Assembly: GCA_015999745.1 (NCBI GenBank)
Contig: JAECQP010000011.1
Span: 1-64,000 of the forward strand
Direction of reading: 5' to 3'
DNA: 64,000 nucleotides
Source of the DNA: Sphingobacteriia bacterium
GTDB taxonomy: Bacteria > Bacteroidota > Bacteroidia > Chitinophagales > Chitinophagaceae
This document shows positions 42,860-51,624 of the stretch, piece by piece. Position 1 is the first letter of the stretch; every line of letters starts with the position of its first letter. The notes under the pieces are model-generated. The model was not told the DNA's origin. It saw only the letters and a list, made by a program, of their open reading frames with translations, and ran no database searches. The position numbers and the translations under genes were made by a program.

Positions 42860-43918
42860 TTATTTTGTTTCAATCTCAATAATTCTTCTGCCGTATTCTC
42901 CTAAGTAGTGCAATAATGATTTTTCATAAACTTTATAGCCATCGTCTACATTGGTGAAGAGAATCAGTCCCTGCCTGGTTTGAGGCAGAAGAAAAACGAT
43001 CGTTTGGCAACCTTTGTCAGAACCGCCATGAGACAATGCGTATTCTCCATTTCCAAGGTCATATATTTCAAAGCCGAGCCCAAAATATTTGTCTTTTTTA
43101 GTGGCAACCTGATGGGTGATCATATCATTAAAGACCTGGGTTGATAGCCCATCTCCTTTCAGTACACTTGCTAAAAAAGTGCCATAATCCTCAACGGTAG
43201 TCAATAAATCATCGGCCGCATTGGCGGTTTTATTTTTAATGGTTTTATACGGAACCCCTTCAGGATGATAACCGATTGCAAACCGGGCACTGTCGGTATT
43301 TTTATCCCAAAAAAAGTTCGTATCCTTCATCTTTAGCGGTTCAAAGATCAATTCGCCTGCCAATTGGTTCAATGTCTTTTTAAATTTTTTTTCCAATGCT
43401 TTTCGCAGGTACTCAAATCCTTCTCCTGAATATTGATATTTTGTTCCCGGGGCAAATTCAAAGTGCAATTTTCCATCTGCATTGTTCCCCCGCCAATTAG
43501 CAAACCCCGTTTGGTGTGTTAAAATATGCCTTGTCGTTAGTTTTTTTAAAATTTTGTCCTTTGAAACATCAGGGTCAATCCAAAACTTATAGACAGGTTC
43601 ATCCAGATTCCACTTACCTAAACTTACCAGCTTTAAAGTTACCATTGCAGTTATGGGCTTGGTAAGTGACGCCACATTAAATATGGTGTTGTAAGGTGCG
43701 GGAACACCTTTTTGCAATTCCCCAAAAACTTTTACCTGATTCAACCTGCCGTCTTTTATCACGCCAATGCCCAAAGTAGGTATATTGTTTTCTTTCAACC
43801 ACTTTTCAATTTCTGTATCACTATCAAATATGGATGAGTTGGTGCTGGAAATCTGAGCCTTGCCTGCCAGGCTTAAAACGATAAAAAACAGGGCGAATAA
43901 GAAGATCCGTTTGGGCAT
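42860..43918 (-). CDS. Serine hydrolase, class C beta-lactamase family
   Basis: The 352-residue exported protein has a signal peptide (MPKRIFLFALFFIVLSLAGKA) and a class C beta-lactamase/DD-peptidase fold. Motifs are the nucleophile SLTK in FNVASLTKPITAM, the Tyr motif YSG in YQYSGEGFEYL and HGG in YALSHGGSDKG. It could act on peptidoglycan peptides, esters or D-amino-acid amides; family members vary widely, so resistance cannot be inferred. I start at ATG 43918, in front of the signal peptide. Confidence 0.9.
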   Translation of the reverse strand: MPKRIFLFALFFIVLSLAGKAQISSTNSSIFDSDTEIEKWLKENNIPTLGIGVIKDGRLNQVKVFGELQKGVPAPYNTIFNVASLTKPITAMVTLKLVSLGKWNLDEPVYKFWIDPDVSKDKILKKLTTRHILTHQTGFANWRGNNADGKLHFEFAPGTKYQYSGEGFEYLRKALEKKFKKTLNQLAGELIFEPLKMKDTNFFWDKNTDSARFAIGYHPEGVPYKTIKNKTANAADDLLTTVEDYGTFLASVLKGDGLSTQVFNDMITHQVATKKDKYFGLGFEIYDLGNGEYALSHGGSDKGCQTIVFLLPQTRQGLILFTNVDDGYKVYEKSLLHYLGEYGRRIIEIETK

Positions 43919-44003
43919 ATTTAGATTTTTGCCAAAGGTTAAAACTGCGCCTAAAACCTCCAAAAAACATACCCGTCAATAACCCGACAAATCCCCGACA
44001 CGT

Positions 44004-44579
44004 TTATATTAAATTGAAATTCAATCTATAATACAATTCGTTTTTCCTATCTATATTAAGGGCATTTCTTAGTACAATCCATACATTTGAAAGGGCCAGC
44101 AATAGCATGATGCCCAGGGTAATACCATTCCCCGGCTTTGTTAAAACAACCAATAGAAATAATATCGGCGCCAGGATGGTCCACATCATTTGTACAGAAA
44201 CGATTTGCCGGGTCAGGGGACTCTTTTGTTTTGTTGCGAAAATGATGATCAGGGGCACCAGAACATTCAACGGCGGGAGAACAATAAATGGTATGGATGA
44301 AAGGTTGATTAATTTGACCATTGAATGGTTCACCAGAACAGAGGCTTCTGCCGGTACTGCATTTTTGCTGTCCTCCTCAGCATTTTCCGCCTCCGGCTGT
44401 TTATCCTGTAATGCCATCTCCTGAACCCCCAGCTTTTCTGATAATACCCGGAGCGTATACCCTTTGGGATCTGCCCCGGCTTCAATTCGCTGAATTGTCC
44501 GTACGGAAATACCTGATCTTTCCGATAATTCTTCCTGGGTCAAGTTTTGTTTTTCCCTGATGCTTTTTAGTTTAGACAT
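44004..44579 (-). CDS. XRE-family regulator with membrane segments
   Basis: The 191-residue protein has an N-terminal XRE helix-turn-helix (residues 3-58: LKSIREKQNLTQEELSERSG, SVRTIQRIEAGADPKGYTL), a charged linker (about 60-85) and three or so hydrophobic segments to the C-terminus (FIVLPPLNVLVPLIIIFA, MMWTILAPILFLLVVL, GIMLLLALSNVWIVL). It is probably anchored in the membrane with its DNA-binding domain inside. It is divergent from the dead ABC gene. A near -7 box (TAACTTTA, 44628-44635) lies upstream. Confidence 0.88.
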   Translation of the reverse strand: MSKLKSIREKQNLTQEELSERSGISVRTIQRIEAGADPKGYTLRVLSEKLGVQEMALQDKQPEAENAEEDSKNAVPAEASVLVNHSMVKLINLSSIPFIVLPPLNVLVPLIIIFATKQKSPLTRQIVSVQMMWTILAPILFLLVVLTKPGNGITLGIMLLLALSNVWIVLRNALNIDRKNELYYRLNFNLI

Positions 44580-44601
44580 ATTCTTTCTATTGTTCCTTCC
44601 G

Positions 44602-44635
44602 GTCGTACCGACCCATCAAGGGCCGTGTAAAGTTA
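44602..44635 (-). promoter_or_regulatory. Candidate promoter region of the XRE gene
   Basis: TAACTTTA (44628-44635) is one mismatch from the -7 consensus; a five-pair dyad GGTCG-TAC-CGACC lies at 44601-44613 in the leader. An operator role for the dyad is inference. Confidence 0.3.
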
Positions 44636-44735
44636 TCAATCGTTTGGTTATCCGGCGCTTATAAGGTCTTCAATATGAGTATGCATTTGAACCTTGTTTA
44701 TGCGGCGCATTACCCAACTTGCGGATCGTTTTACC

Positions 44736-44770
44736 GGTTTTGCAGAAAACCGCCGCTGTTTTGCAGAACA
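44736..44770 (+). repeat. Two dyads sharing TTTTGCAGAA, spaced 21 bp
   Basis: GGTTTTGCAGAAAACC (44736-44751) is a perfect inverted repeat around GCAG. TGTTTTGCAGAACA (44757-44770) is a second dyad. The shared core TTTTGCAGAA starts at 44738 and 44759, 21 bases apart, about two DNA helix turns. They lie 50-85 bases before the ABC pseudogene and may be paired regulator sites. Confidence 0.55.
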
Positions 44771-44821
44771 AATCCGGCAAGCTTCCTGAATGCCGGTAGT
44801 TTCGTTCGGTAAATCATACCT

Positions 44822-45436
44822 ATGTATTGTATCGAAACGCAGGACCTCAGCTACCGGTTTTCCAAAGGGCAAACCGTATTGAACCGGATCAACCTGCAGG
44901 TTCCCACCGGATCCATCTTTGGTTTTCTCGGTCCGAATGGGGCCGGCAAAACAACCACACTCCGCCTGCTGCCGGGCTTGCTGAAAAAACAGGAGGGCAG
45001 TATTTCCATCTTTAACAAAGACCTCGTAAAAAACCGGATCGATATTCTTTGTAAGACCGGTTCGCTGATTGAGTCCCCTTCCTTATATGGACATCTTTCA
45101 GCAGCGGAGAACCTGAAAATTCAGCAGATGATGTACCAATGTTCGCCGTTGCGGATCAAAGAAGTGCTGGAGATCGTGGGGCTTTCACATACCGGCCGTA
45201 AAAAACAGCGCAATTCTCGCTGGGTATGAAACAGCGCCTGAGTATTGCCATTGCATTATTGCACAACCCTTCGCTGTTAATACTGGATGAACCAACCAAT
45301 GGCCTTGATCCGAACGGGATCATGAAATCCGCGACCTGTTGAAAAAGATGAGATCAGGATCGGGAATGCAACGATCTATATTTCAGATACCTACCGGGAT
45401 GCGTTTTTTAAGTTGATTACCAACCGCCGGAATTAA
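44822..45436 (+). pseudogene. Broken ABC transporter ATP-binding protein (BcrA-like)
   Basis: Read across frames, this encodes an ABC ATPase of the BcrA/antibiotic-export type. Frame one gives the Walker A region [20 protein letters not shown] up to GRKKQ. After a -1 shift at an A-run near 45200 the signature [19 protein letters not shown] and Walker [16 protein letters not shown] follow. Two more -1 shifts (near 45320 and 45355) lead to ATIYISD, where the H-loop histidine is lost, and the last third is missing. No permease gene follows. It is a decayed gene, unless the sequence has errors. Confidence 0.85.
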
Positions 45437-45474
45437 AGGATTTGCATCAGGTGAAAAAACACCCATAAATTGTT

Positions 45475-46551
45475 TTAGTTTTCAATTAAGCCGGTGATTT
45501 TTTCGTTGTCAAACAGTTGAACCTTTTGCCGCTTAAACGCAAACTGTTGCGCTTTGGCCAATGCGGTTGCTAATTCAAAGCTGTTTTGTTGAATCATTAT
45601 TGCCAAACCTGCCTGCAATAGTAAATCAGCCAGGTACTCCTGCTCTGTTTGCCCGGGGGTTGGGATCAGGATCATTTTTTTCTGCAGGGCTAATAACTCC
45701 ATTACAGTGGTATAACCGCTTCTGCTAACAATCAGCTCACTCTGCTGTATGGCTTCTCCCAGTTGTTTTCCAGGCATATGATTTACAATACTAACATGCG
45801 CTGGCACACCTGGCAGCCCGGTATCCGCCGGCCGGCCCCTCACTAATAAAATGCTGGCCCGAACTGAGCCAATCTGACCAAGTATTTTTTCTTCAAGCAG
45901 GCTGCGCTGTGGTTCAGGACCTGATAATAAAATACATAAGTCATATTTTACCGGCACTGTTGCTACAACAAAGCGAGAAAGCAAATTGATATAAAAAACC
46001 GGCACAGCAGGCATTACCGGTGGATGAGATAATACGCCTGCAATACCCGGGGCTTCTGCCCTATCAGGCACCCAACAGGCTTTGAAACGATTGATGAAGT
46101 GGTAGTTGATGGAACGCAGCAACCGTTCTGCCCACTGAAACGGGGCTTTGATCGTTAGCTGATGGGTTATAAAAAAACAGGGAACAGTTGCATGGTATAA
46201 CCCAAATCGATTATCGGAAATAACGCAGGTAATCTTTTCGGCAACAATGGTTTTAGCCAGCCAGCGGTGCTCATAGCGAATGGCCACATAGATACGCGGT
46301 AACTGGGTCATCAGTTTCAATGCAAAAAAAGGGCCGCTGCGACTGTATCTTACGTTGTATCCCGCCAACGGGATCATTTTCAGTTGAGGAAATTCCTGCC
46401 GCAACAAGGTAGCCTGGTTCTTTTCGGCCCCCAACACCACTTCATGACCGTTCATCAGCAATCCGCGGATAATTGGAATGCAACGGGTGGCATGTCCCAG
46501 GCCCCAATCAAGTGGCGCTACCAGCACTTTATGTTTTCTATAACTTATCAA
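45475..46551 (-). CDS. MurG-like glycosyltransferase (GT-B)
   Basis: The 358-residue protein has an N-terminal VLVAPLDWGLGHATRCIPI motif, like the glycine-rich loop of MurG-type enzymes, and a C-terminal nucleotide-sugar domain with LGEAIQQSELIVSRSGYTTVMELLALQKKMILIPTPGQTEQEYLA (in parts). It probably glycosylates a lipid or surface molecule. No ATG fits the start; TTG at 46551 gives MISYRKHK and the first motif begins at residue 9. It is divergent from a small lipoprotein. Confidence 0.85.
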   Translation of the reverse strand: MISYRKHKVLVAPLDWGLGHATRCIPIIRGLLMNGHEVVLGAEKNQATLLRQEFPQLKMIPLAGYNVRYSRSGPFFALKLMTQLPRIYVAIRYEHRWLAKTIVAEKITCVISDNRFGLYHATVPCFFITHQLTIKAPFQWAERLLRSINYHFINRFKACWVPDRAEAPGIAGVLSHPPVMPAVPVFYINLLSRFVVATVPVKYDLCILLSGPEPQRSLLEEKILGQIGSVRASILLVRGRPADTGLPGVPAHVSIVNHMPGKQLGEAIQQSELIVSRSGYTTVMELLALQKKMILIPTPGQTEQEYLADLLLQAGLAIMIQQNSFELATALAKAQQFAFKRQKVQLFDNEKITGLIEN

Positions 46552-46602
46552 AACAGCCTTTTTACCGGTTTAATGCGCAATTTCATTACTTTAGAACCTG
46601 TT

Positions 46603-46722
46603 ATGAAGCTGAAAATAACTCAAATTATTCTTTTGCTGTTGCTGACCGCTATGGTTGCCAGTTCCTGCTCCGTATTCCGGAAGTCGAATAAAACCAAGTA
46701 TTGCGGATGTCCTAAACATTAG
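46603..46722 (+). CDS. Small lipoprotein (39 residues)
   Basis: A short reading frame encodes MKLKITQII, then a leucine-rich signal and a lipobox VASSC (Cys at 22), leaving an 18-residue mature peptide SVFRKSNKTKYCGCPKH. A Lys/Arg core before CGCP recurs in small lipoproteins of this phylum, as I recall. A near -7 box (TACTTTAG) ends eight bases before the ATG. Function unknown. The mature peptide has two further cysteines. Confidence 0.6.
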   Translation: MKLKITQIILLLLLTAMVASSCSVFRKSNKTKYCGCPKH

Positions 46723-46760
46723 CCCGGCGTAAGCGGCTGGATGCTACACACCAAATCAGT

Positions 46761-48020
46761 TCAGGATAATTTTTCCAGGGCCGCTTCCAGTTTGGCTAGC
46801 ATTTCTGGAATTTCTTCTTTAACGCTGGTTCCAACACTCAATCTGTACCAGGGATTAACCGCATCTGCACCGAATGCAGAGAATGGCACTACTGCCAGTT
46901 TGGCTTCTCCCAGTATATAGGATGTTACATCAGACTGATTGGCCAGCAGGGTACCGTCTGCCGTTTTCTTTCCTACGAGATTTAGTTGAATGGTGAGATA
47001 GATGGCCGCCTGTGGCGCCACTGCATCTACGGCATATCCTTTTGCTTTTAAAGCAATAAAACCATCATAGATACTGCGTAAGCGGAATGCTATCTCAGAT
47101 TTAAACTGAACCAGGTATTCACCAATCGCTTTGTTCATCAGCAGGTATTGTGCTACAGCGCGCTGCTCGGCCATTGGCGCCCATGCACCGATATGACTCA
47201 GAATGGCTTTCATCTTGCCAATCACTTTCTCCGGACCCAGTGCCCATCCCACCCTTACACCGGTTGCTGCAAATACTTTGGAAATACCATCAATGTAAAT
47301 GGTATATGGTTTCATTGCAGGATTCAATGCAATGGGATTATAATGTTTGGTTTCACCATAGGTTAGTGTCCAGTACATCTGATCGAACATCAGGTAGAGT
47401 TTTTTCTCTTCAGGACCGCGCAAACTGTTTTCTTCCAAAATCAGGTCGCAGATCTGTTTGAGTGAATTTTCAGACAAGGTAGTGCCGGTAGGGTTCTGTG
47501 GCGTACAAAGACAAATCAGTGTAGCCCCTTTAATATTGGCCCGGATATCTTCTACGGTTGGCATGAAATTATTTTCGGGAGTACAGTTGATCAGGCAATG
47601 TTCTCCATCGGTCAAATGCACATAGTGATTGTTGTTCCAGGAGGGAACGCCGTAAATAACCTTATCGCCTTTGTCTACAATCACCTTAAACAAAGAATAA
47701 ATCAGCGGGCGTCCGCCGGATGCCACCTGAATTTCTGAAGGAGTAAAGTCCAGCCCTTCCCATTCTTTAATGAATGCCCCGATTGCCTGGCGAAGATCAA
47801 GCACGCCTTCTGCCGCAGGATAACTGGTATGGTGTTTTTTATAGGAATCAATGATCAACGCCTCCAGCTCTGCCGGAATCGGAAAAATATTGGAATTGAA
47901 ATCGCCAATGGTAAAATTGTAAATTTTTTCGCCATTGCGGATACGTTCATTGATAGCATTCCCCAACTTAACTATTTCGCTCCCAATCAATGTTTCGGCT
48001 AAATGGCTCAAATGACTCAT
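46761..48020 (-). CDS. PLP-dependent class I/II aminotransferase
   Basis: The 419-residue fold-type I aminotransferase has YNFTIGDFNSNIFPIPAEL near the N-terminus, CLCTPQNPTGTTLSENSLKQ, and the PLP lysine in YIDGISKVFAATGVRVGWAL. The family includes aspartate and aromatic aminotransferases; the substrate is not clear. I start at ATG 48020 (MSHLSHLAETL). The upstream in-frame TTG lies inside a perfect -7 box at 48036-48043. Confidence 0.9.
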   Translation of the reverse strand: MSHLSHLAETLIGSEIVKLGNAINERIRNGEKIYNFTIGDFNSNIFPIPAELEALIIDSYKKHHTSYPAAEGVLDLRQAIGAFIKEWEGLDFTPSEIQVASGGRPLIYSLFKVIVDKGDKVIYGVPSWNNNHYVHLTDGEHCLINCTPENNFMPTVEDIRANIKGATLICLCTPQNPTGTTLSENSLKQICDLILEENSLRGPEEKKLYLMFDQMYWTLTYGETKHYNPIALNPAMKPYTIYIDGISKVFAATGVRVGWALGPEKVIGKMKAILSHIGAWAPMAEQRAVAQYLLMNKAIGEYLVQFKSEIAFRLRSIYDGFIALKAKGYAVDAVAPQAAIYLTIQLNLVGKKTADGTLLANQSDVTSYILGEAKLAVVPFSAFGADAVNPWYRLSVGTSVKEEIPEMLAKLEAALEKLS

Positions 48021-48035
48021 ATAAAAATTTTGCAG

Positions 48036-48043
48036 CAAAGTTA
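48036..48043 (-). promoter_or_regulatory. Promoter (-7 box TAACTTTG) of the aminotransferase
   Basis: A perfect TAnnTTTG match 15 bases before the ATG at 48020. Confidence 0.55.
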
Positions 48044-48088
48044 CGACATTGCAAGAATTCTATTTTAACTTCATTCAAAAGCATCACC

Positions 48089-48271
48089 ATGGGAAAAGCA
48101 AAATCAAGCAGAAAGAATACCAAAAAACCAGCTGCCGCTTCCGGTATGGTTTCAAAGCCTGCAGGTCCGGGCAGCACATTTGGTAAGGCTGCGGGAGTTA
48201 TGGGAAACAAGAATTTCTCCTCAGCTAAAAAAGGCGGTGGTTTTTCTGTTACACCCAGAAAAGCTTCTTAA
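48089..48271 (+). CDS. Small basic Lys/Ala/Gly-rich protein (60 residues)
   Basis: An ATG at 48089 opens a 60-residue frame starting MGKAKSSRKNTKKPAAASGM, with KPAGPGSTFGKAAGVMGNK and ending GGGFSVTPRKAS. It has about 14 lysines or arginines and only aliphatic or small residues otherwise, without signal peptide. Such a composition fits a nucleic-acid-binding protein; I do not recognise a domain. A strong terminator follows and the neighbour upstream is divergent, so it is a stand-alone gene. Confidence 0.6.
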   Translation: MGKAKSSRKNTKKPAAASGMVSKPAGPGSTFGKAAGVMGNKNFSSAKKGGGFSVTPRKAS

Positions 48272-48291
48272 TAAGGCCGCTGTAGCGTCCT

Positions 48292-48326
48292 AAAAAAAGC
48301 CCCCCTGTACAACAGGAGGGCTTTTT
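48292..48326. terminator. Bidirectional terminator
   Basis: AGCCCCCCTGT-ACA-ACAGGAGGGCT forms an 11-pair stem with one mismatch (48298-48308 with 48312-48322), with seven A residues before and TTTTT after. It closes both the small basic gene and the convergent BNR gene. Confidence 0.88.
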
Positions 48327-48345
48327 AGCTTTCTGGCGATAGCGA

Positions 48346-51300
48346 TTAGTCTATCGTTTTATATTCTTTAAACAATTTCACCGGAGCCGCTTCTGCAAGC
48401 GACTTGTACTGTTTCCATGTTCCGTCAAAAAGTTCATTGGCTTTCTTCACTACTTTATCTACCGCTTCTTCTGCATACAACATTAAACGATCTTCCTGTG
48501 CGCCGGGCATGGCGGTTTTGCCCATCAGCAACATCCTGGCTTCACCTAATAAACCATTTACTGTTTCCTGAGGAATATTACCATAGCCCTGCTTCAGTTG
48601 CGGTTTGCCATTCAGCATCTCCCGGATTGCTTTAACACCCTCCGTTACCTGCTTACCCACTTTACGCAGCGTATCTGCATTTTTCCTGTCCATATTCGGC
48701 ATTCCCGCTTCTACTTTCCGCATAATTTCTTCTGCTTCGGTTAAACGGTCATTTACCGCATTCAACCGCAGGATAGATTTTTCCATTCTGGCGTTGGCTT
48801 TGCGGATAGCCTCCCTGATTGCTTTGGAAATGGGTACATTCGGATCGTCGTTCACCACTACGGTAGTGCTGTCTGCGATTTCCTTACCCAGGTTCAGTAC
48901 TACTTTGTAAGTACCGGGATCTACCGGCAATCCACCTGGTTCTGCATTACCGCCACCGCCGCCAAAGCGACCGCCGCCTCTTCCGCCAAATCCGGATTGA
49001 CGAATGCCCTTTCCTTCCATTCCCCAATAGAAACGGTTAAATCCGGTATCTGCTTTTGCCCGGAGATTTCTTACCACCACGCCATTGGCATCAATGATCC
49101 TGATTTGTGCAGTATCCGCTATCTTATTCTTACCACTGTCGGCTTCTGTTTTATGTACATAAAAACTGATCGGAGCGCCGCCACGTTTGTTCTCTCCTTC
49201 GTAGGTACCATAGGTACTGTACTCAATACCTGCCGCCTTTTTCATTTTAGCCTGGTAAGCAGCAGGTGCATCAAATGCAGTGAGTTTTTTTGCAAAGAGC
49301 TGGCCTTTATTGGCTGCCGCTTTTCTTAAAGGACGGATATCATCCAGGATCCACAATGCCCTTCCGAACGTGGCTATCACCAGATCGGCCTCTCTTTCCT
49401 GAATCGCCAGATCATAAGTAGATACGGAAGGGTAATTGTTTTTAAATTGCTGGAAACTGGCGCCGTTATCGAGGCTGATCCATAATCCCTGCTCGGTTCC
49501 TGCAAAAATCAGGTTGGGTTCCACAGGATCCTGGATCACGGTTAATGCGTATCCTGTTACTTTCTTTTCGTCCACCAGCCTGGTCCAGGTTTTACCATAA
49601 TCGGTGGTGCGGAAAATATAAGGCTTCATATCGCCTCTTCTGTAATCGTTCACCACCACAAAAGCCTCTCCGCCATTGTGCCTGGAAGTCCTGATCTGCG
49701 GAACCCATGCGCCTGTTGGCATACCCGGGATTTTACCGCGGAAGTTGGTCCATGTTTTACCGCCATCCCTGGTCAGTTGCACATTGCCATCATCTGTTCC
49801 AACCCAGATCACCCCTTTTTCTTTGGAAGAAGGCTCAATAGCCAGAATGGTACAATGGTTTTCTGCCCCGGTAATATCTACTGATATACCTCCGTTGCTG
49901 CTTTGATCAATTTTTACTGAATCGTTGGTGGTCAGATCCGGAGAAACCAGTTCCCATGATGCACCTCTATTAGTGCTCTTGTTTAAAAACTGGCTGCCAT
50001 AATAAATAGTAGCGGCATCAAACGGATCCTGCGCAAAGGCGGCATTCCAGTTAAAACGCTGCCTGGTTGTTTTATCAGGACGGGGAGGACGGATACTCCA
50101 GCTTTCCCCGGTAGCAATATTGTAGCGAGACAAGTTCCCGCCCTGGCTCATGGTATATACCCAGTCAGGATTTTCCGGATCGGGCGATACATCAAAACCG
50201 TCACCGCCGCTTACACCCTGCCAGAAGGCATTACGGATACCGCTCTGCACCCATGCATAGGCAGGTCCGTGCCAGCTTCCGTTATCCTGTAATCCACCCA
50301 TTACATTGTAAGGGATCTTGTTGTCTACATTGATATGATAGAATTGGCCGAGTGGTAATTTCTCGTCGAACTGCCAGGTTTTACCGCGGTCGCGGGAGAT
50401 GCCGATACCACCATCATTACCATCAATAATAAAGTTGGCGTCGTTGGGATGAATCCACCATGCATGGTGGTCGGGGTGGATACCGCTGTATGGAATCACG
50501 GGTTTCCAGGTTTTACCTGCATCTTCACTTACATTGATGACCTGGTTGATATTATAAATTCTGTTCTCGTTCTTTGTATCAACGGCTATATCCTGAAAAT
50601 AGAATGCACGGTTGGTTACTACTGAAGGGTCGCTGTTTACGAGTTCCCATTTCAAACCACCATCATCACTTTTATACAAACCATTTTTGGTAGCTTCTAC
50701 GAGCGCATAAACCCTGTTAGGATCTGTTCTGCTGATACTGATACCAATACGGCCATATTCCCCGTCGGGAAGCCCTTCAGACTTGCCTAATTTTTTAAAG
50801 GATTTACCCCCGTCGTAGGTTACATAAAAACCACTGCCCGGACCACCGCCCTTCAGGCTCCATGGAGTACGTCTGTGCTGGTACATGTTTACAAACAACT
50901 TGTTGGGATTGGAAGGATCCATCACCATATCACCCACGCCACTACTACTGTTGGTGTGCAGGATCAGTTTCCATGTTTCGCCGCCATCGGTTGTTTTGTA
51001 TACACCTCTTTCCGCATGATCGGCAAATGGATTACCCATTACACCGGCATACACTACATCCGGGTTATTGGGGTCTATGATGATGCGGTGGATATTGCGG
51101 GTCTTTTGCAAACCCATGGATTTCCAGGTTTTACCACCGTCCAGGCTTTTGTAGATGCCTTCGCCCAAACTAATGGAGTTACGCGGGTTGCCCTCTCCGG
51201 TACCTGCCCAAACAATGCTGGGATTACTTTGCGTAATGGCAATTGATCCGATATTCTGAATAGGTTGATCGTCAAATACAGGCGTCCAGCTTCCGCCGCC

Positions 51301-51516
51301 ATTCTCCGTTTTCCATACGCCACCACTGGCGGTACCCAGGTAAATCACATTGGGATTGGTCCAGATGGCATCAATTGCGGTAACACGTCCGCTCATGCCT
51401 GCAGGTCCGATATTGCGAGGCTTCAGATTTTTAAAGTGCCTGGAGAGATCCACCTGCTGTGCAGAAGCGGAAAAAACCACTGCAGCACACGCAAGGGTAA
51501 ATAGCATTTTTTTCAT
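48346..51516 (-). CDS. Secreted BNR/VPS10-like beta-propeller protein
   Basis: The 1056-residue protein has a signal peptide (MLFTLACAAVVFSASAQ) and repeated BNR/Asp-box units such as SLDGGKTWKSM, TTDGGETWKLIL, TYDGGKSFKK and DRGKTWQFD, giving one or two large beta-propellers (about 30-730). A Gly-rich stretch (GGRGGGRFGGGGGN) precedes a helical C-terminal region (about 900-1050). It resembles the sortilin/VPS10-like glycosyl hydrolase family of this phylum; no catalytic function can be stated. The start is ATG 51516, in front of the signal peptide. Confidence 0.9.
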   Translation of the reverse strand: MKKMLFTLACAAVVFSASAQQVDLSRHFKNLKPRNIGPAGMSGRVTAIDAIWTNPNVIYLGTASGGVWKTENGGGSWTPVFDDQPIQNIGSIAITQSNPSIVWAGTGEGNPRNSISLGEGIYKSLDGGKTWKSMGLQKTRNIHRIIIDPNNPDVVYAGVMGNPFADHAERGVYKTTDGGETWKLILHTNSSSGVGDMVMDPSNPNKLFVNMYQHRRTPWSLKGGGPGSGFYVTYDGGKSFKKLGKSEGLPDGEYGRIGISISRTDPNRVYALVEATKNGLYKSDDGGLKWELVNSDPSVVTNRAFYFQDIAVDTKNENRIYNINQVINVSEDAGKTWKPVIPYSGIHPDHHAWWIHPNDANFIIDGNDGGIGISRDRGKTWQFDEKLPLGQFYHINVDNKIPYNVMGGLQDNGSWHGPAYAWVQSGIRNAFWQGVSGGDGFDVSPDPENPDWVYTMSQGGNLSRYNIATGESWSIRPPRPDKTTRQRFNWNAAFAQDPFDAATIYYGSQFLNKSTNRGASWELVSPDLTTNDSVKIDQSSNGGISVDITGAENHCTILAIEPSSKEKGVIWVGTDDGNVQLTRDGGKTWTNFRGKIPGMPTGAWVPQIRTSRHNGGEAFVVVNDYRRGDMKPYIFRTTDYGKTWTRLVDEKKVTGYALTVIQDPVEPNLIFAGTEQGLWISLDNGASFQQFKNNYPSVSTYDLAIQEREADLVIATFGRALWILDDIRPLRKAAANKGQLFAKKLTAFDAPAAYQAKMKKAAGIEYSTYGTYEGENKRGGAPISFYVHKTEADSGKNKIADTAQIRIIDANGVVVRNLRAKADTGFNRFYWGMEGKGIRQSGFGGRGGGRFGGGGGNAEPGGLPVDPGTYKVVLNLGKEIADSTTVVVNDDPNVPISKAIREAIRKANARMEKSILRLNAVNDRLTEAEEIMRKVEAGMPNMDRKNADTLRKVGKQVTEGVKAIREMLNGKPQLKQGYGNIPQETVNGLLGEARMLLMGKTAMPGAQEDRLMLYAEEAVDKVVKKANELFDGTWKQYKSLAEAAPVKLFKEYKTID

Positions 51517-51624
51517 AAACAGGGGTTGTTTTTGGAAGGGGTAATTTCTGAAATAAACGACCATTTACCAAATACTTAGGATGAGTGGCTTATATTTATC
51601 GGTAGAAACCAACTGCTTCACTCC

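Noticed and set aside
42860..43918. Calling the serine hydrolase a beta-lactamase resistance gene
   Set aside because: SxxK, YSG and HGG motifs are shared with esterases and peptidases; resistance cannot be claimed.
44640..44821. Possible remnant of another gene before the ABC pseudogene
   Set aside because: Short translations on both strands show no family motif, so I record only the dyads there.
45195..45215. Programmed -1 frameshift at the A-run in the ABC gene
   Set aside because: The heptamer is AAAAAAC, but the zero frame reads T AAA AAA C and not the canonical A AAA AAC phase, and two more frameshifts plus a missing C-terminus follow, so decay explains it better.
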